Below are positions 1 through 12,949 of a stretch of 64,000 nt of DNA, in pieces. This DNA comes from Myxococcales bacterium. GTDB taxonomy: Bacteria > Myxococcota_A > Bradymonadia > UBA7976 > UBA1532. The translations under genes were made by a program, and so were the position numbers. The notes under the pieces are model-generated. The model did no database searches and was not told the DNA's origin. It was given only the letters and a program-made list of their open reading frames with translations. Within the stretch, counting starts at the first letter, position 1. The number at the start of each line of letters is the position of its first letter. The stretch is from positions 248,001 to 312,000 of the forward strand of contig JACKDP010000004.1 in assembly GCA_020633435.1 (NCBI GenBank). The letters run 5' to 3'.

Positions 1-691
1 CCTCGGGGGCGCCGGGATCCATCCAGACGCCGGTGTCGTAGGGGTGGGCGTGGGCCGGGAACCGGCGAGCCATGTGCGTGGGCGGGTGGTCGAGGCCCAT
101 GCTGGCGGCGGCGCGGTACGGGTTGAGCCAGGCGTGCAGCTCCAGGCCCCGGTCATGGGCCCCCTCGATGGCCTCGGCCAGCGGATCCCAGCCCGGATCC
201 ATGCCCTGGCGGCCGGTGAGGAAGCGGCTGGCCGGCTCCAGGTCGGAGCGGTAGAAGGCGTCGCCCTCGGCCCGGACCTGGAAGAAGACCGTGTTGAGGT
301 GGGCGTCGGCGGCGACGTCGAGCAGGTGGGCCAGCTCGGCGCGCTGGGCCTCGACGCTCAGGCCGGCGCGGCTCGGGAAGTTGATGTTGAAGACGGTGGC
401 GATCCAGACGCCGCGCAGCTCGCGGTCGTGCTGGCGGACGACGCCGCCGGGGCCCGCGTCGGCCGGCGGGCCGGCGTCGGGGCTCCGCGCGTCGGCGACC
501 TCGGCGTCCGCGGCCGCGTCGCGCTCCGGGCGGGCGTCCGGCGCGCCGGCGTCCGGCGGCCGAGGCGCGGCGTCATCGTCCCGCCGATCCGCGTCGACGT
601 CCCCCGCGTCCGCCACGGGCGGCCGGTCGAGCTCCGCCTCCCCCTCAGCGCAGCCCAGCACCAGCCCCAGGACCAGCAGCCCCCACCGCAT
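1..691 (-). CDS. GHL10-type (DUF187) glycoside hydrolase-like lipoprotein, 3' part beyond window
   Basis: Partial gene entering from the left edge; 230 N-terminal residues are visible. It starts with a signal peptide and lipobox (LVLGC, Cys14), so it should be an exported lipoprotein. Residues about 20-80 are a low-complexity Asp/Ala/Pro linker. From about residue 85 it reads ELRGVWIATVFNINFPS, followed by FFQVRAEGDAFY and LHAWLNPYR. These are the hallmark strands of the GHL10/DUF187 TIM barrel (PF02638, YngK-like), proposed to act on polysaccharide or peptidoglycan. The ATG follows a GGGGGAGGG Shine-Dalgarno. It lies 59 bp downstream of gltD on the same strand, so readthrough is possible, but no functional link is evident. 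The substrate is unknown. Confidence 0.85.
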   Translation of the reverse strand, partial: MRWGLLVLGLVLGCAEGEAELDRPPVADAGDVDADRRDDDAAPRPPDAGAPDARPERDAAADAEVADARSPDAGPPADAGPGGVVRQHDRELRGVWIATVFNINFPSRAGLSVEAQRAELAHLLDVAADAHLNTVFFQVRAEGDAFYRSDLEPASRFLTGRQGMDPGWDPLAEAIEGAHDRGLELHAWLNPYRAAASMGLDHPPTHMARRFPAHAHPYDTGVWMDPGAPE

Positions 692-750
692 CGCACCCTC
701 CCCCGCAGATGGACGCGACGTCATGACCTACCGGGGCGCCGAGGGCAAGG

Positions 751-2192
751 TCAGTCGAAGCCCAGGTCGTCGCCCCGGGTGGGCAGGCTGGACGCGCCGC
801 CGCGGAGCCAGGCGTCGACGGCGTGGGCGCACTCGCGGCCCTGGCTCAGGGCGTGGACGACGAGGCTGGACCCGCGCACGGCGTCCCCGGCGGCGAAGAC
901 GCCCGGCACCGACGTCGCGAAGCGCGCGTCCACCGCGATGGCCCCGCGCGGCCCGGCCGTGATGCCCAGTTCCTGTTGCAGATCAGCAAGTTCCGGCCCC
1001 AGGAAGCCCACGGCGAGCAGCAGCAGATCGGCCGGCAGGCGCTCGGTGGGACCGCCGGTGGGCACGATCTGGCCGTCCACCAGGGCGACGGGCTCCAGCT
1101 CCAGGGCCTCGAGGCGCTCGTCGCCCGCCACCGCGCGGGTGCGCAGCGCGAACCGCTGGACGCCCCCCTCGTCGTGGCTGCTGCTGCGGCGGCGGACGAG
1201 CGGCCAGCGCGGCCACGGGTTGCCGGCGGGCCGCGTCGCCGGCGGCTCGGGCAGGATCTCGATCTGGGTGACGCTCGCGGCGCCCTGCCGCAGGGCCGTG
1301 CCGAGGCAGTCCGCCCCGGTGTCGCCGCCCCCCAGGATCACGACGTGCTGGCCGCGGGCGTCCACGCCATCGCGCACGGCGTCCCCGGCGTTGCGGCGGT
1401 TCTGGGCCGTCAGGTACGGCATCGCCAGCACCACGCCGGGCTGCCCGGCGCCGGGCGCGTCGAGCAGCCGCGGGCGCTCGGCCCCGATGGCGAGGACGAC
1501 GGCGTCATGCCCGGCGCGCAGGTCGGCCCAGGGCACGTCGACGCCCACGGCCACCCCGAGGCGAAACTCGACGCCCTCGGCCACGAGCAGGGCGAGGCGC
1601 CGGTCGATGACCCCCTTCTCCAGCTTGAAGTCGGGGATGCCGTAGCGCAGCAGACCGCCCGCCCGGTCCGCCTTCTCGAAGACGGTCACCGAGTGGCCCG
1701 CCTGGTTGAGCTGGTCGGCGGCGGCGAGGCCGGCCGGGCCGCTGCCCACGACCGCGACGCGCCGCCCCGTGCGCGCGGGCGCCGGGCGGGGCACCTCCCA
1801 GCCCGCGGCGAAGGCCTCCTCGGCGATGGCCTTCTCGATGAGCTCGATGGTGACGGGCGCGCCGTCGAGCGCCAGGACGCAGGCCGCCTCGCACGGGGCC
1901 GGGCAGATGCGGCCGGTGAACTCGGGGAAGCCGTTGGTCTGCTTCAGGATCGCCCAGGCGCCGCGCAGGTCGCCCTGGTAGACGCGGTCGTTGAAGTCGG
2001 GGATGCGGTTCCCCAGCGGGCAGCCCTGGTGGCAGAACGGGATGCCGCAGTCCATGCAGCGGCCGGCCTGGGCAGCGCGGTGCTCGTCGGCCAGCGGCAG
2101 GACGAACTCGCGGTGGTCCCGCAGGCGCTCGCCCACCGGGCGCGTCGCGGCGGGCTCACGCGGCCAGACCAGGAAGCCATCGCGGCGGCCCA

Positions 2193-2193
<1 letters not shown>
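751..2193 (-). CDS. gltD: Glutamate synthase (NADPH) small subunit
   Basis: 480 residues, the usual length for GltD. It supplies electrons from NADPH through FAD and Fe-S clusters to the large subunit for reductive synthesis of two glutamates from glutamine and 2-oxoglutarate (cytosolic GOGAT). Visible signatures are the N-terminal cluster cysteines Cys46, 49, 54 and 58 (CMDCGIPFCHQGC), a second set in GRICPAPCEAAC, the FAD dinucleotide fold VAVVGSGPAGLAAA, the NADPH fold VVILGGGDTGADC, and the C-terminal FAD contact FAAGDAVRGSS. The ATG overlaps the gltB stop by one base (TGATG), implying translational coupling and an equimolar complex. A much longer open frame continues upstream in this frame but is only the shadow of gltB. 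Confidence 0.97.
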
Positions 2194-6614
<4,421 letters not shown>

Positions 6615-6666
6615 CCGTCCTCCTGTGGATCGCCGCGCCGCCCCGAGCGACGTCGGCGTCGCCGAC

Positions 6667-6696
6667 AGTCTACGACGCAGCGCGTCATCAACTCAA
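6667..6696 (-). promoter_or_regulatory. Candidate sigma-70 promoter for gltBD
   Basis: On the minus strand TTGAGT (6691-6696) and TAGACT (6667-6672) are separated by 18 bp; each matches the consensus at four of six positions. The predicted transcript start near 6660 would give a leader of about 45 nt containing the Shine-Dalgarno. This is pattern matching only. Confidence 0.3.
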
Positions 6697-6800
6697 CCGG
6701 CGGCTGGGGCCGGGGGCGTGGCGAGTTTTTTCGAGAAAGTGTGCGACACGCGCCGCCGCTGACCGATAGCTCTCTACCTCAACAGCGCGGGAGCCACCCC

Positions 6801-7727
6801 ATGGCCCGCAAGCTCCGCTTCCTGGACGACCGGTGCCTGTTCGCCGGCCAGGATGGCCCCCTCACCGTCTGGGACATCACCACGCCGGTCATCGACGGCC
6901 TGTGCCTGTTCGCCCCGGGCGTCGACCTCGCCCGCATCGTCCTCGGCGTCCTCGCCGCCGCGCAGCGCAAGTGGCGGTTCGAGATCTACGCCTTCAGCTT
7001 CATGTCCACCCACTGGCACCTGCAGGCGGGCTTCGTCGACCTCACCGACAAGGCCGACGTCATGTGCTTCATCAACGGCAACATCGCCAGGAAGGTCAAC
7101 GGGTTGCGCGGCCGGTCGGGTCCGCTGTTCGAGCGGCGGAACACCGCCATCCAGGTGCTCAACGACGCCGAGTGCCTGGACCGGTTCGCCTACATCCTGG
7201 GCCAGGGCACGCAGGCCTTCGTCGTGCGCCACCCCGAGGAGGACCCCTTCGTCAGCGCCAACCCGGCGCTCCTGCGAGGCGAGCGGCTCCTGGGCGAGTG
7301 GGCCGGCGAGCCCTGCGAGGTCCGACTGTCGCGCCTGCCCGTGCTCCGCGACCTCGACGACGACGCGCACCGGGCCCAGCTGTGGGCCCTGGCCGACGAC
7401 ATCGCGCGCGGCTGCCGGGTGCGCCGAAAGAAGGCGGGCCGCCGGCTGCAGGGCGCCGAGTCGGCCCGGCGGCTCGACCCGTTCACCCGCATCAAGGTGC
7501 GCGAGAACACCCCGGCGCCGGTCGTCCACGGGACGAAGGCCCAGGAGGCCGCGTGGCGCATCGCCTACGCCAGCGCCCGCACGGCCTACACGGCGGCGCG
7601 CATCGCCTTCCAGGCCTGGCTCAGCGATCCGGAGAGCCCGCTGCTGCGGTGGCCGCCGTGCACCCTGCCGCCGGCCTGGCCGCGGGCGCCGCGCATCGAC
7701 GGCACGGCGGCGCGCGAAGGACCGTAG
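6801..7727 (+). CDS. RAYT/IS200-like (Y1_Tnp) transposase relative, probable catalytic Tyr replaced
   Basis: 308 residues. It belongs to the REP-associated tyrosine transposase-like proteins, common in Myxococcota, that begin MARKLRF. The HUH metal motif is present as THWHL (about residue 73). Around residues 110-116 the family usually has a GRRY or ERRY segment whose Tyr attacks DNA; here it reads FERRNTAIQVL, so Asn sits at the expected Tyr position. The C-terminal half keeps the family pattern (VRLSRLPVLRDL, then a Lys/Arg-rich helix and a Pro-rich end). Divergent from gltB. The next 460 bp hold hairpins and short repeats that could be REP-like substrates. It may be a domesticated or inactive member. 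The ATG was chosen by homology; the upstream open frame is a gltB shadow. Confidence 0.75.
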   Translation: MARKLRFLDDRCLFAGQDGPLTVWDITTPVIDGLCLFAPGVDLARIVLGVLAAAQRKWRFEIYAFSFMSTHWHLQAGFVDLTDKADVMCFINGNIARKVNGLRGRSGPLFERRNTAIQVLNDAECLDRFAYILGQGTQAFVVRHPEEDPFVSANPALLRGERLLGEWAGEPCEVRLSRLPVLRDLDDDAHRAQLWALADDIARGCRVRRKKAGRRLQGAESARRLDPFTRIKVRENTPAPVVHGTKAQEAAWRIAYASARTAYTAARIAFQAWLSDPESPLLRWPPCTLPPAWPRAPRIDGTAAREGP

Positions 7728-7954
7728 GCGGGGGCAGCGACGCCGGGGCGTCGCGAGAAGTGAGCGGTGGAGGGGGCGCAGGCGGTGCCGCGGGCGTGGT
7801 GTGCCTGCGCGTCGAGGCAGGCCGGCCCGCGACGCCCCGCCCGGCACTTCCGCCGACCGCTCCCGCCCAGAATGCCCCCAGACTCCCCCCCACCCACCGC
7901 CCTACAGGCCCCAGCCGTCCACCCACACCGCAACCCTGCACCCCGCCCCCCCAT

Positions 7955-7999
7955 GTTGCCTGGCACCCAGGGGGAGGGCCCCCACGTTGCCTGGCACCC
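7955..7999. repeat. 14-bp direct repeat, two copies
   Basis: GTTGCCTGGCACCC occurs at 7955-7968 and again, identically, at 7986-7999, a 31-bp period. The second copy runs into the hairpin at 7996-8032. The location behind a RAYT-like gene suggests a REP/BIME-type cluster, but only one cluster is visible here. Confidence 0.7.
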
Positions 8000-8032
8000 T
8001 GTTGGGGCGCCCGCAGGGCGCTCCAACAGGGT
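7996..8032. repeat. 16-bp inverted repeat (hairpin), REP-like
   Basis: Arms 7996-8011 and 8017-8032 are inverted repeats with a single mismatch and a 5-base loop. There is no T-run on either side, so it is not a typical intrinsic terminator. The right arm is partly duplicated downstream (8045-8063). Confidence 0.75.
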
Positions 8033-8063
8033 ACGGTCGCCGCCCCAACAGGGTGCGGTCGCC
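8023..8063. repeat. 19-bp direct repeat, 22-bp period
   Basis: Two copies of CCAACAGGGTRCGGTCGCC at 8023-8041 and 8045-8063 differ at one base. The first copy overlaps the right arm of the hairpin, so the element is a nested mixture of direct and inverted repeats. Confidence 0.7.
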
Positions 8064-8153
8064 GGGACCGAGGCGGTCGCGCTCGGCGGCGGGTGTCTTC
8101 TCGCTCCCAGAACCCCATCGCAGGGCGCACCCGGTAGGCAGGCACCCGGGTCG

Positions 8154-8183
8154 TTGACACCACGCCACGAGATCGCCTACATA
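8154..8183 (+). promoter_or_regulatory. Promoter of the arsR-like gene, probably leaderless
   Basis: TTGACA (8154-8159) is a perfect -35 box. TACATA (8178-8183) follows after 18 bp as a weak -10. The ATG begins eight bases beyond the -10 box, so transcription should start at or next to the start codon. No Shine-Dalgarno is present. Confidence 0.55.
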
Positions 8184-8199
8184 CAACCAAATGGTTGTA
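8182..8199 (+). promoter_or_regulatory. Palindromic operator across the ArsR start codon
   Basis: TACAACCA-AA-TGGTTGTA is a perfect 8-bp inverted repeat with a 2-bp centre. It covers the end of the -10 box, the predicted transcription start and the ATG (8191-8193). Position and symmetry fit autorepression by the winged-helix dimer encoded immediately downstream. Confidence 0.7.
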
Positions 8200-8532
8200 C
8201 GTACCGAAGACGGGACCCTCGATCGCATGTTCCGGGCGCTGGCCCACGGGATCCGGCGGGACATCTTGCGCCGCACGCTGCTGGGCCCCGTGTCCGTCAG
8301 CGGGCTGGCCTTGACCTACGCCATGAGCTTCGCCGCGGTGCAGAAGCACGTGGCGGTGCTGGAGGACTCGGGGCTGGTGCAGAAGGAAGCCGTCGGTCGG
8401 GAGCGCTTCGTGCGCGCCGTGCCCGAAGAGATCGCCCGCGCCCGCGTGTGCCTCGAAGCGCTCGAGGCTTTGTGGCGCCACCGTCTGACGGCCCTCGACG
8501 CCGTCCTCTCCCAGGAGCAGTCATGCCCGTGA
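8191..8532 (+). CDS. ArsR-family winged-helix transcriptional regulator
   Basis: 113 residues, typical for small ArsR proteins. The N-terminal half has MFRALAHGIRRDIL (dimerisation helix and start of the HTH), then SVSGLALTYAMSFAAVQKHVAVL, which includes the recognition helix, and the beta-wing EAVGRERFV. No metal-binding CxC motif is visible, so it is not a metal sensor of the classical type. It overlaps the SRPBCC gene by 10 bp; ArsR/AHSA1 pairs are very common and the regulator usually represses its own operon. The start codon sits inside a palindromic operator. Confidence 0.93.
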   Translation: MVVRTEDGTLDRMFRALAHGIRRDILRRTLLGPVSVSGLALTYAMSFAAVQKHVAVLEDSGLVQKEAVGRERFVRAVPEEIARARVCLEALEALWRHRLTALDAVLSQEQSCP

Positions 8533-9500
8533 CGTCCGTCGTCAGTGATCCCGAGGCCCTCACCATCACCGCCGTCGGGGACTATCCCGTCCCCGTCGCC
8601 CGGCTCTGGCAGGCGTGGATGGATCCGCGGCAGCTCGAGCAGTTCTGGGGGCCGCCCTCGTGGCCGGCCACCTTCACCGCGCACGAGGCCCGCGAGGGGG
8701 GGCTCGCGCAGTACCAGATGAGCGGCCCGCAGGGCGAGACGAGCCGCGGCTACTGGCGGTTCGAGACCATCGAGCCCGAGCGCCGCATCGTGGTGTGGGA
8801 TGGCTTCGCCGATGCCGACGGCGCGCCCAGCGCCGATCTGCCGGAGACGCGCATGGAGATCGCCTTCGAGGCGACGGGCAAGGGCTCCCGGTTCACCGCC
8901 GTGTCGACCTTCCAGAGCCTCGCCGCCCTCGAGCAGATGGTGGCCATGGGCATGGTGGAGGGCCTCTCGGCCGCGCTCGCCCAGCTCGACGACGTGGTCG
9001 CGGAGCTGCGCGCCTGGTCGGCGTCGATGCACGCTGCCCTCACCGTGGTGGACGACACCCACATCGTCGTGCGCCGCACCGTGCGCGGCAGCCTGGCCCA
9101 GGTGTGGCGCGCCCACCACGAGCCCGAGCTGATCAAGCGCTGGATGCTGGGCCCCGACGGCTGGTCGATGCCGGTGTGCGAGGTGGCCGTCGAGGTGGGC
9201 CAGACCTATCGATATGAATGGGAGAACGCCGCGGATGGCGGCCGCTTCGGCTTCACCGGCGAGCTGCTCGAGGCCGAGGCGCCCCGCCGGGCGGTCGTCA
9301 CCGAGGGCATGATCGGCATGGACGGCCCCCCCGCCGTCAACGAGCTGCTGCTGGTGCCCCAGCCCGGCAACCGCACGCTCATCGAGCTGCGCATCACCTA
9401 TCCCTCGCGCGAGGTGCGCGACCTGGTGATCGGCACCGGCATGGTCGACGGCATGGAGATCTCCTACGCCCGCCTCGAGCAGGCGGTGCTCGCGGCCTGA
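8523..9500 (+). CDS. Tandem AHSA1/SRPBCC-domain protein
   Basis: 325 residues carrying two START/Bet v1-like AHSA1 domains (about 15-160 and 170-322). Each begins with the PVARLWQAWMDP or SLAQVWRAHHEP pattern and continues with W-P-containing strands (FWGPPSWPATF, KRWMLGPDGWSMP). This fold forms a hydrophobic cavity; in ArsR-linked proteins the ligand is usually unknown. Most partners have one domain, so the duplication within a single chain is a modest peculiarity. No signal peptide is present, so it is cytosolic. Translation is probably coupled to the preceding arsR because the ATG lies inside that gene. Confidence 0.9.
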   Translation: MPVTSVVSDPEALTITAVGDYPVPVARLWQAWMDPRQLEQFWGPPSWPATFTAHEAREGGLAQYQMSGPQGETSRGYWRFETIEPERRIVVWDGFADADGAPSADLPETRMEIAFEATGKGSRFTAVSTFQSLAALEQMVAMGMVEGLSAALAQLDDVVAELRAWSASMHAALTVVDDTHIVVRRTVRGSLAQVWRAHHEPELIKRWMLGPDGWSMPVCEVAVEVGQTYRYEWENAADGGRFGFTGELLEAEAPRRAVVTEGMIGMDGPPAVNELLLVPQPGNRTLIELRITYPSREVRDLVIGTGMVDGMEISYARLEQAVLAA

Positions 9501-9607
9501 GCGTCCGCCCTCAGCACCCACACCCATGACGCCCGTCCCCGTCCCCCGGCGCCCTGCGCGCGACGCGAGCCGGCCGTGGGTGGCAAGATGGGGGCCTGGA
9601 GGGCGCG

Positions 9608-12600
9608 ATGCGAGTGACGTGGCTGGTCGGGGTGCTGGTGCTCTGGGGGTGCGACGACGGCGCGTCGCCGACGGTCGGGGCGGACGCCGGCGCGCCTGAC
9701 ATGGGCGTGGTGGCGGCCGGTGACGTCGGCCGACCGGGCCCGGACGCTGGTCGGCCGATCCAGGATGGCGGCCCGGCGGCGGACGCGGCGCAGCCGGACG
9801 CGGCGCCGAGACCAGACGCGGGGCGCGACGCGGGCGTAGACGCCGGGGAGCAGCCCGACGCGAGCCGACCCGATGCCCGGGACGCCGGGCCGCCACTGCC
9901 GGACGCCGGCCCACCGCCCCTCGCGCCCTGGGTGACGGAGCTGGTGGCGTCGAACCGGGGATCGCTGCGGGACGAGGACGGCGAGACGCCCGACTGGATC
10001 GAGCTGCACAACCCGCACCCGGCGCCCGTGGACCTGGGCCGGTTCGCGCTGAGCGACGCGGCCGGCGGGCCCGGCTGGCGGCTGCCGGCCGAGGAGCTGC
10101 CGCCCTACACGTTTCGGGTGGTCTTCGCGTCGGGGAAGGATCGCCGCGGGGGGGAGTGGCACACCGACTTCCGCCTCGAGGCCGCGGGCGAGGGGCTATG
10201 GCTGCTGGACGCGGACGGCGCCGTGCTCCAGGCGTTCCCGGCGCTGGCGCTGGGGGCGGACGAGGCGCTGGGGCTGCCGGGCACCGACCTGTCTTCGGGC
10301 GAAGTCCGCTATCGGACGCCGCCGGAGGCGGACGGCTGGGCGCAGCCGGGCTTCGACGACGCCGCGTGGGCCGTCGGGCCGCCCGGGGTCGGGGTGGAGC
10401 CGCCCGTGGCGCCGTCGCCTCTGGACCACCAGGCGGCCCACCTGCGGGCGTGGTGGCGCTTCGACGAGGTCGTGGATGGCGTCGTGCCCGACGAGACGGG
10501 CGCCCACCCCGGAGCGCTGCGGGCCGGCGCCCACCTGTCGGCCGATGGCCACGACGGCGGGGCCCTGGCCGGGGACGGGACGGGCTTCCTGGCCGCCGCC
10601 GATCCCGAGGGCCTGGACTTCGCGCAGGCGTTCACCTGGTCGGTCTGGTTTCGCGGCGTGGACGACTCCGGCGCCCTCATCAGCCGCAACCCCGCCGGGA
10701 CGGCCTGGAACCAGGGGTCGAAGGCGCTGTTCGTCCGCGGCGGGACGCTGCAGTGGGACTCGGGCTGGGTGGGCAACCCCCGCACCGGCGTGCGGGTGAC
10801 GGACGACGCCTGGCACCACGCGGCCGTGACGTACGATCCGGCCGGCGACCGCTTCCGGCTGTACGTGGATGGCGTGGCGCGGGTCGACCAGGCGTTCAAC
10901 GTCGACGCCTTCCCGGAGGACCACGTGCACCTCGGCGGGCAGGCCCGAACAGGCCTCTTCGTCGGGCAGGCGGACTTCACCGGCGGGCTGCAGAGCCTGG
11001 ACAAGTACGCCGGGCTCATCGACGACGTGAGCCTCTGGGACGTGGCCCTGCCGCCCGACGACGTGGCCCTGCTCGCGCAAGGGGCCCAACCGGGGGGCCG
11101 CCGGCCGCTGGCGGGGCTGGTGGGGACGTCCCTCCCCCCCGGCGCGCCCCCCGCCCAGGTCCGGGTGGCCATCCCGGCCTCCGACGCCGTCGCCCTGGAG
11201 GCCCGCCTGGTCTACTTCCCGGGCGCCGCCGTCTGGGTGGACGGCGACCTGCGGTTCGACGCGCCCGCGGACGACCGCCCCATCCCGGCGGAGCCCGAGC
11301 GCCTGGGCCTGCCCGCTGACGCCCGCGTCCTGGCCCTGGAAGGCCGGGCGCCGGCGGGCGCTCCCTGGGTCCTCGGCGCGACGGTGCACGGCCTTGGCCC
11401 GGCGCCCGCCCGCCTGGCCGCGCCGACGCCCGGGGCCTTCAACGCGCCGGCGGTGGCGCCCGCCGTGGCCTTCTCCCACCCGGAGGGCCTGTTCTCGGCG
11501 CCCTTCGACCTCACGCTCGCCGCGCCCACCGGGGCCATCCACTACACCCTCGACGGCACGCCGCCCACGCCCGCCAGCCCGCGCTTCGAGGCCCCCCTGC
11601 CCATCGCCCAGAGCGTCCTGGTGCAGGCCCGCGTCTTCGCGCCCGGCCTGGCCCCCGGCCCCGTCGGCAGCGCCGGCTTCGTCCGGATCGCCGACGAGCT
11701 GGCCGGCTTCGAGACCCCCCTCCCCGTCCTCGTCATCGAGCGCTTCGGCGCCGGGCCCATCACCCGGGCGACGACCGAGAGCCTCCTGCTGGCCTTCGAG
11801 CCCCCCGGCGACGGGCCGACCCGGCTCGACGCGGCCACCCACACGAGCCGCGCGGCCTTCCATGTGCGGGGGCAGAGCTCGGCCAACGCCCCGAAGAAGC
11901 CCTACCGCGTCGAGCTGCGCGACGCCGCCGGCGACGACCGCGCGCTCCCGCTCCTGGGCCTGCCCGCCGAGGCCGACTGGGTCCTGCACGCGCCCTACAC
12001 CGACCAGTCCCTCATCCGCAACGCGCTGGTCTACGGGCTCGGCCGCGAGCTCGCCACCGGCGCGCCCCGGACCCGGCACTGCGAGCTCTTCGTCCACGAG
12101 GACGCCGGCCCCCTGGGCCAGGCGAGCTACCGCGGCGTCTACCTGCTGACCGAGGTCATCGAGCCCGGGCCGGATCGCGTCGACATCCCCGAGCTCGGCC
12201 CCGATGACCTGGCGCCGCCGGCCATCGAGGGGGGCTACCTGATGAAGTTCGAGGCCGGCGTCGCCCAGCCCCCCCTCGTCCCGGGCTACCGCACGCTGGA
12301 GCTGGTGTCGCCCGACCCGCCCGCGCCCGCCCAGCTCGCCTGGATCGGGGACCACCTGGCCGGGTTCCAGGCCGCCCTGATGGGCCCGGACTTCGCCGAT
12401 CCCGCCGCGGGCTACGCGCCCCTGCTCGACGTGGACAGCGCGGTGGATCTCATGGTGATCAATGAGCTTTTCCGCGATCAGGACGCCTACGTCCGCAGCG
12501 CCTGGCTGTACCTGGACCGCGGCGGCCCCCTCGTCCTCGGGCCGCTCTGGGACTACAACCTCACCGCCGGGACGGGCGGGTTCTTCGACAACACGGCCAC

Positions 12601-12940
12601 CGCCGGCTGGCAGTACCAGCACCCCTACAACACGGGCGAGCACCGGTGGTTCACCCGCCTCATGGCCGATCCAGCCTTCGCGGCCCGCTTCGCGGCCCGC
12701 TGGCGGGCGCTGCGGGGCGGGCTGCTCGCGGACGCGGCGCTCATGGCGCGGGTCGACGCCCTCGCCGCCGTCGTCGCGCCCGCGGTGGAGCGCAACTTCG
12801 CCGTGTGGCGCACCCTCGGGCAGGCCCGGGTGAACGGGTTCGTGAGCCCCGACGGGCGCACCTGGGGCGCCCAGATCGATCAGCTCAAGGCGTGGCTGCA
12901 GGCGCGGGCGGCCTGGCTGGACGCCGCCCTGGCCGAGTAG
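9608..12940 (+). CDS. Surface lipoprotein with lamin-tail, LamG, chitobiase-C and CotH kinase domains
   Basis: 1,110 residues. Signal peptide and lipobox VLWGC-DDG (Cys15), then an Asp/Ala/Pro linker to about 105. A lamin-tail domain (about 107-200, ELVASNRG and DWIELHNP) is followed by a LamG/concanavalin-like domain (about 278-487, LRAWWRFDE, HHAAVTYD), a chitobiase C-terminal Ig-like domain (about 624-690, IHYTLDGTPPTP) and a CotH kinase domain (about 750-1105) with RGQSSANAPKKPYRVEL, DWVLHAPYTDQSLIRNAL, GVYLLTEVIE and GPLWDYNLT. CotH proteins are atypical kinases that phosphorylate secreted proteins in Bacillus spore coats; here export as a lipoprotein suggests an envelope or extracellular target. 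TGGAGGG precedes the ATG. Convergent with the thioesterase gene. Confidence 0.92.
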   Translation: MRVTWLVGVLVLWGCDDGASPTVGADAGAPDMGVVAAGDVGRPGPDAGRPIQDGGPAADAAQPDAAPRPDAGRDAGVDAGEQPDASRPDARDAGPPLPDAGPPPLAPWVTELVASNRGSLRDEDGETPDWIELHNPHPAPVDLGRFALSDAAGGPGWRLPAEELPPYTFRVVFASGKDRRGGEWHTDFRLEAAGEGLWLLDADGAVLQAFPALALGADEALGLPGTDLSSGEVRYRTPPEADGWAQPGFDDAAWAVGPPGVGVEPPVAPSPLDHQAAHLRAWWRFDEVVDGVVPDETGAHPGALRAGAHLSADGHDGGALAGDGTGFLAAADPEGLDFAQAFTWSVWFRGVDDSGALISRNPAGTAWNQGSKALFVRGGTLQWDSGWVGNPRTGVRVTDDAWHHAAVTYDPAGDRFRLYVDGVARVDQAFNVDAFPEDHVHLGGQARTGLFVGQADFTGGLQSLDKYAGLIDDVSLWDVALPPDDVALLAQGAQPGGRRPLAGLVGTSLPPGAPPAQVRVAIPASDAVALEARLVYFPGAAVWVDGDLRFDAPADDRPIPAEPERLGLPADARVLALEGRAPAGAPWVLGATVHGLGPAPARLAAPTPGAFNAPAVAPAVAFSHPEGLFSAPFDLTLAAPTGAIHYTLDGTPPTPASPRFEAPLPIAQSVLVQARVFAPGLAPGPVGSAGFVRIADELAGFETPLPVLVIERFGAGPITRATTESLLLAFEPPGDGPTRLDAATHTSRAAFHVRGQSSANAPKKPYRVELRDAAGDDRALPLLGLPAEADWVLHAPYTDQSLIRNALVYGLGRELATGAPRTRHCELFVHEDAGPLGQASYRGVYLLTEVIEPGPDRVDIPELGPDDLAPPAIEGGYLMKFEAGVAQPPLVPGYRTLELVSPDPPAPAQLAWIGDHLAGFQAALMGPDFADPAAGYAPLLDVDSAVDLMVINELFRDQDAYVRSAWLYLDRGGPLVLGPLWDYNLTAGTGGFFDNTATAGWQYQHPYNTGEHRWFTRLMADPAFAARFAARWRALRGGLLADAALMARVDALAAVVAPAVERNFAVWRTLGQARVNGFVSPDGRTWGAQIDQLKAWLQARAAWLDAALAE

Positions 12941-12949
12941 CCGGCGCGG

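Larger units (their letters stand above)
7728..8190. other. Intergenic region with short repeats and the ArsR promoter
   Basis: 463 bp without a convincing gene. The first 220 bp are C-rich and show no coding signature. 7955-8063 contains short direct repeats and a strong hairpin, listed separately. The end holds the promoter and operator of the arsR-like gene. Open frames crossing the region on either strand look like extensions of neighbouring genes and lack Shine-Dalgarno sites. Confidence 0.6.

Noticed and set aside
7996..8032. Intrinsic terminator for the RAYT-like gene
   Set aside because: The stem is strong but there is no T-tract on either strand and it lies about 270 bp beyond the stop. 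It was listed as a repeat instead.
7955..8063. CRISPR array
   Set aside because: The repeats differ from one another, are too few, and have no spacer-sized regular gaps or cas genes nearby.
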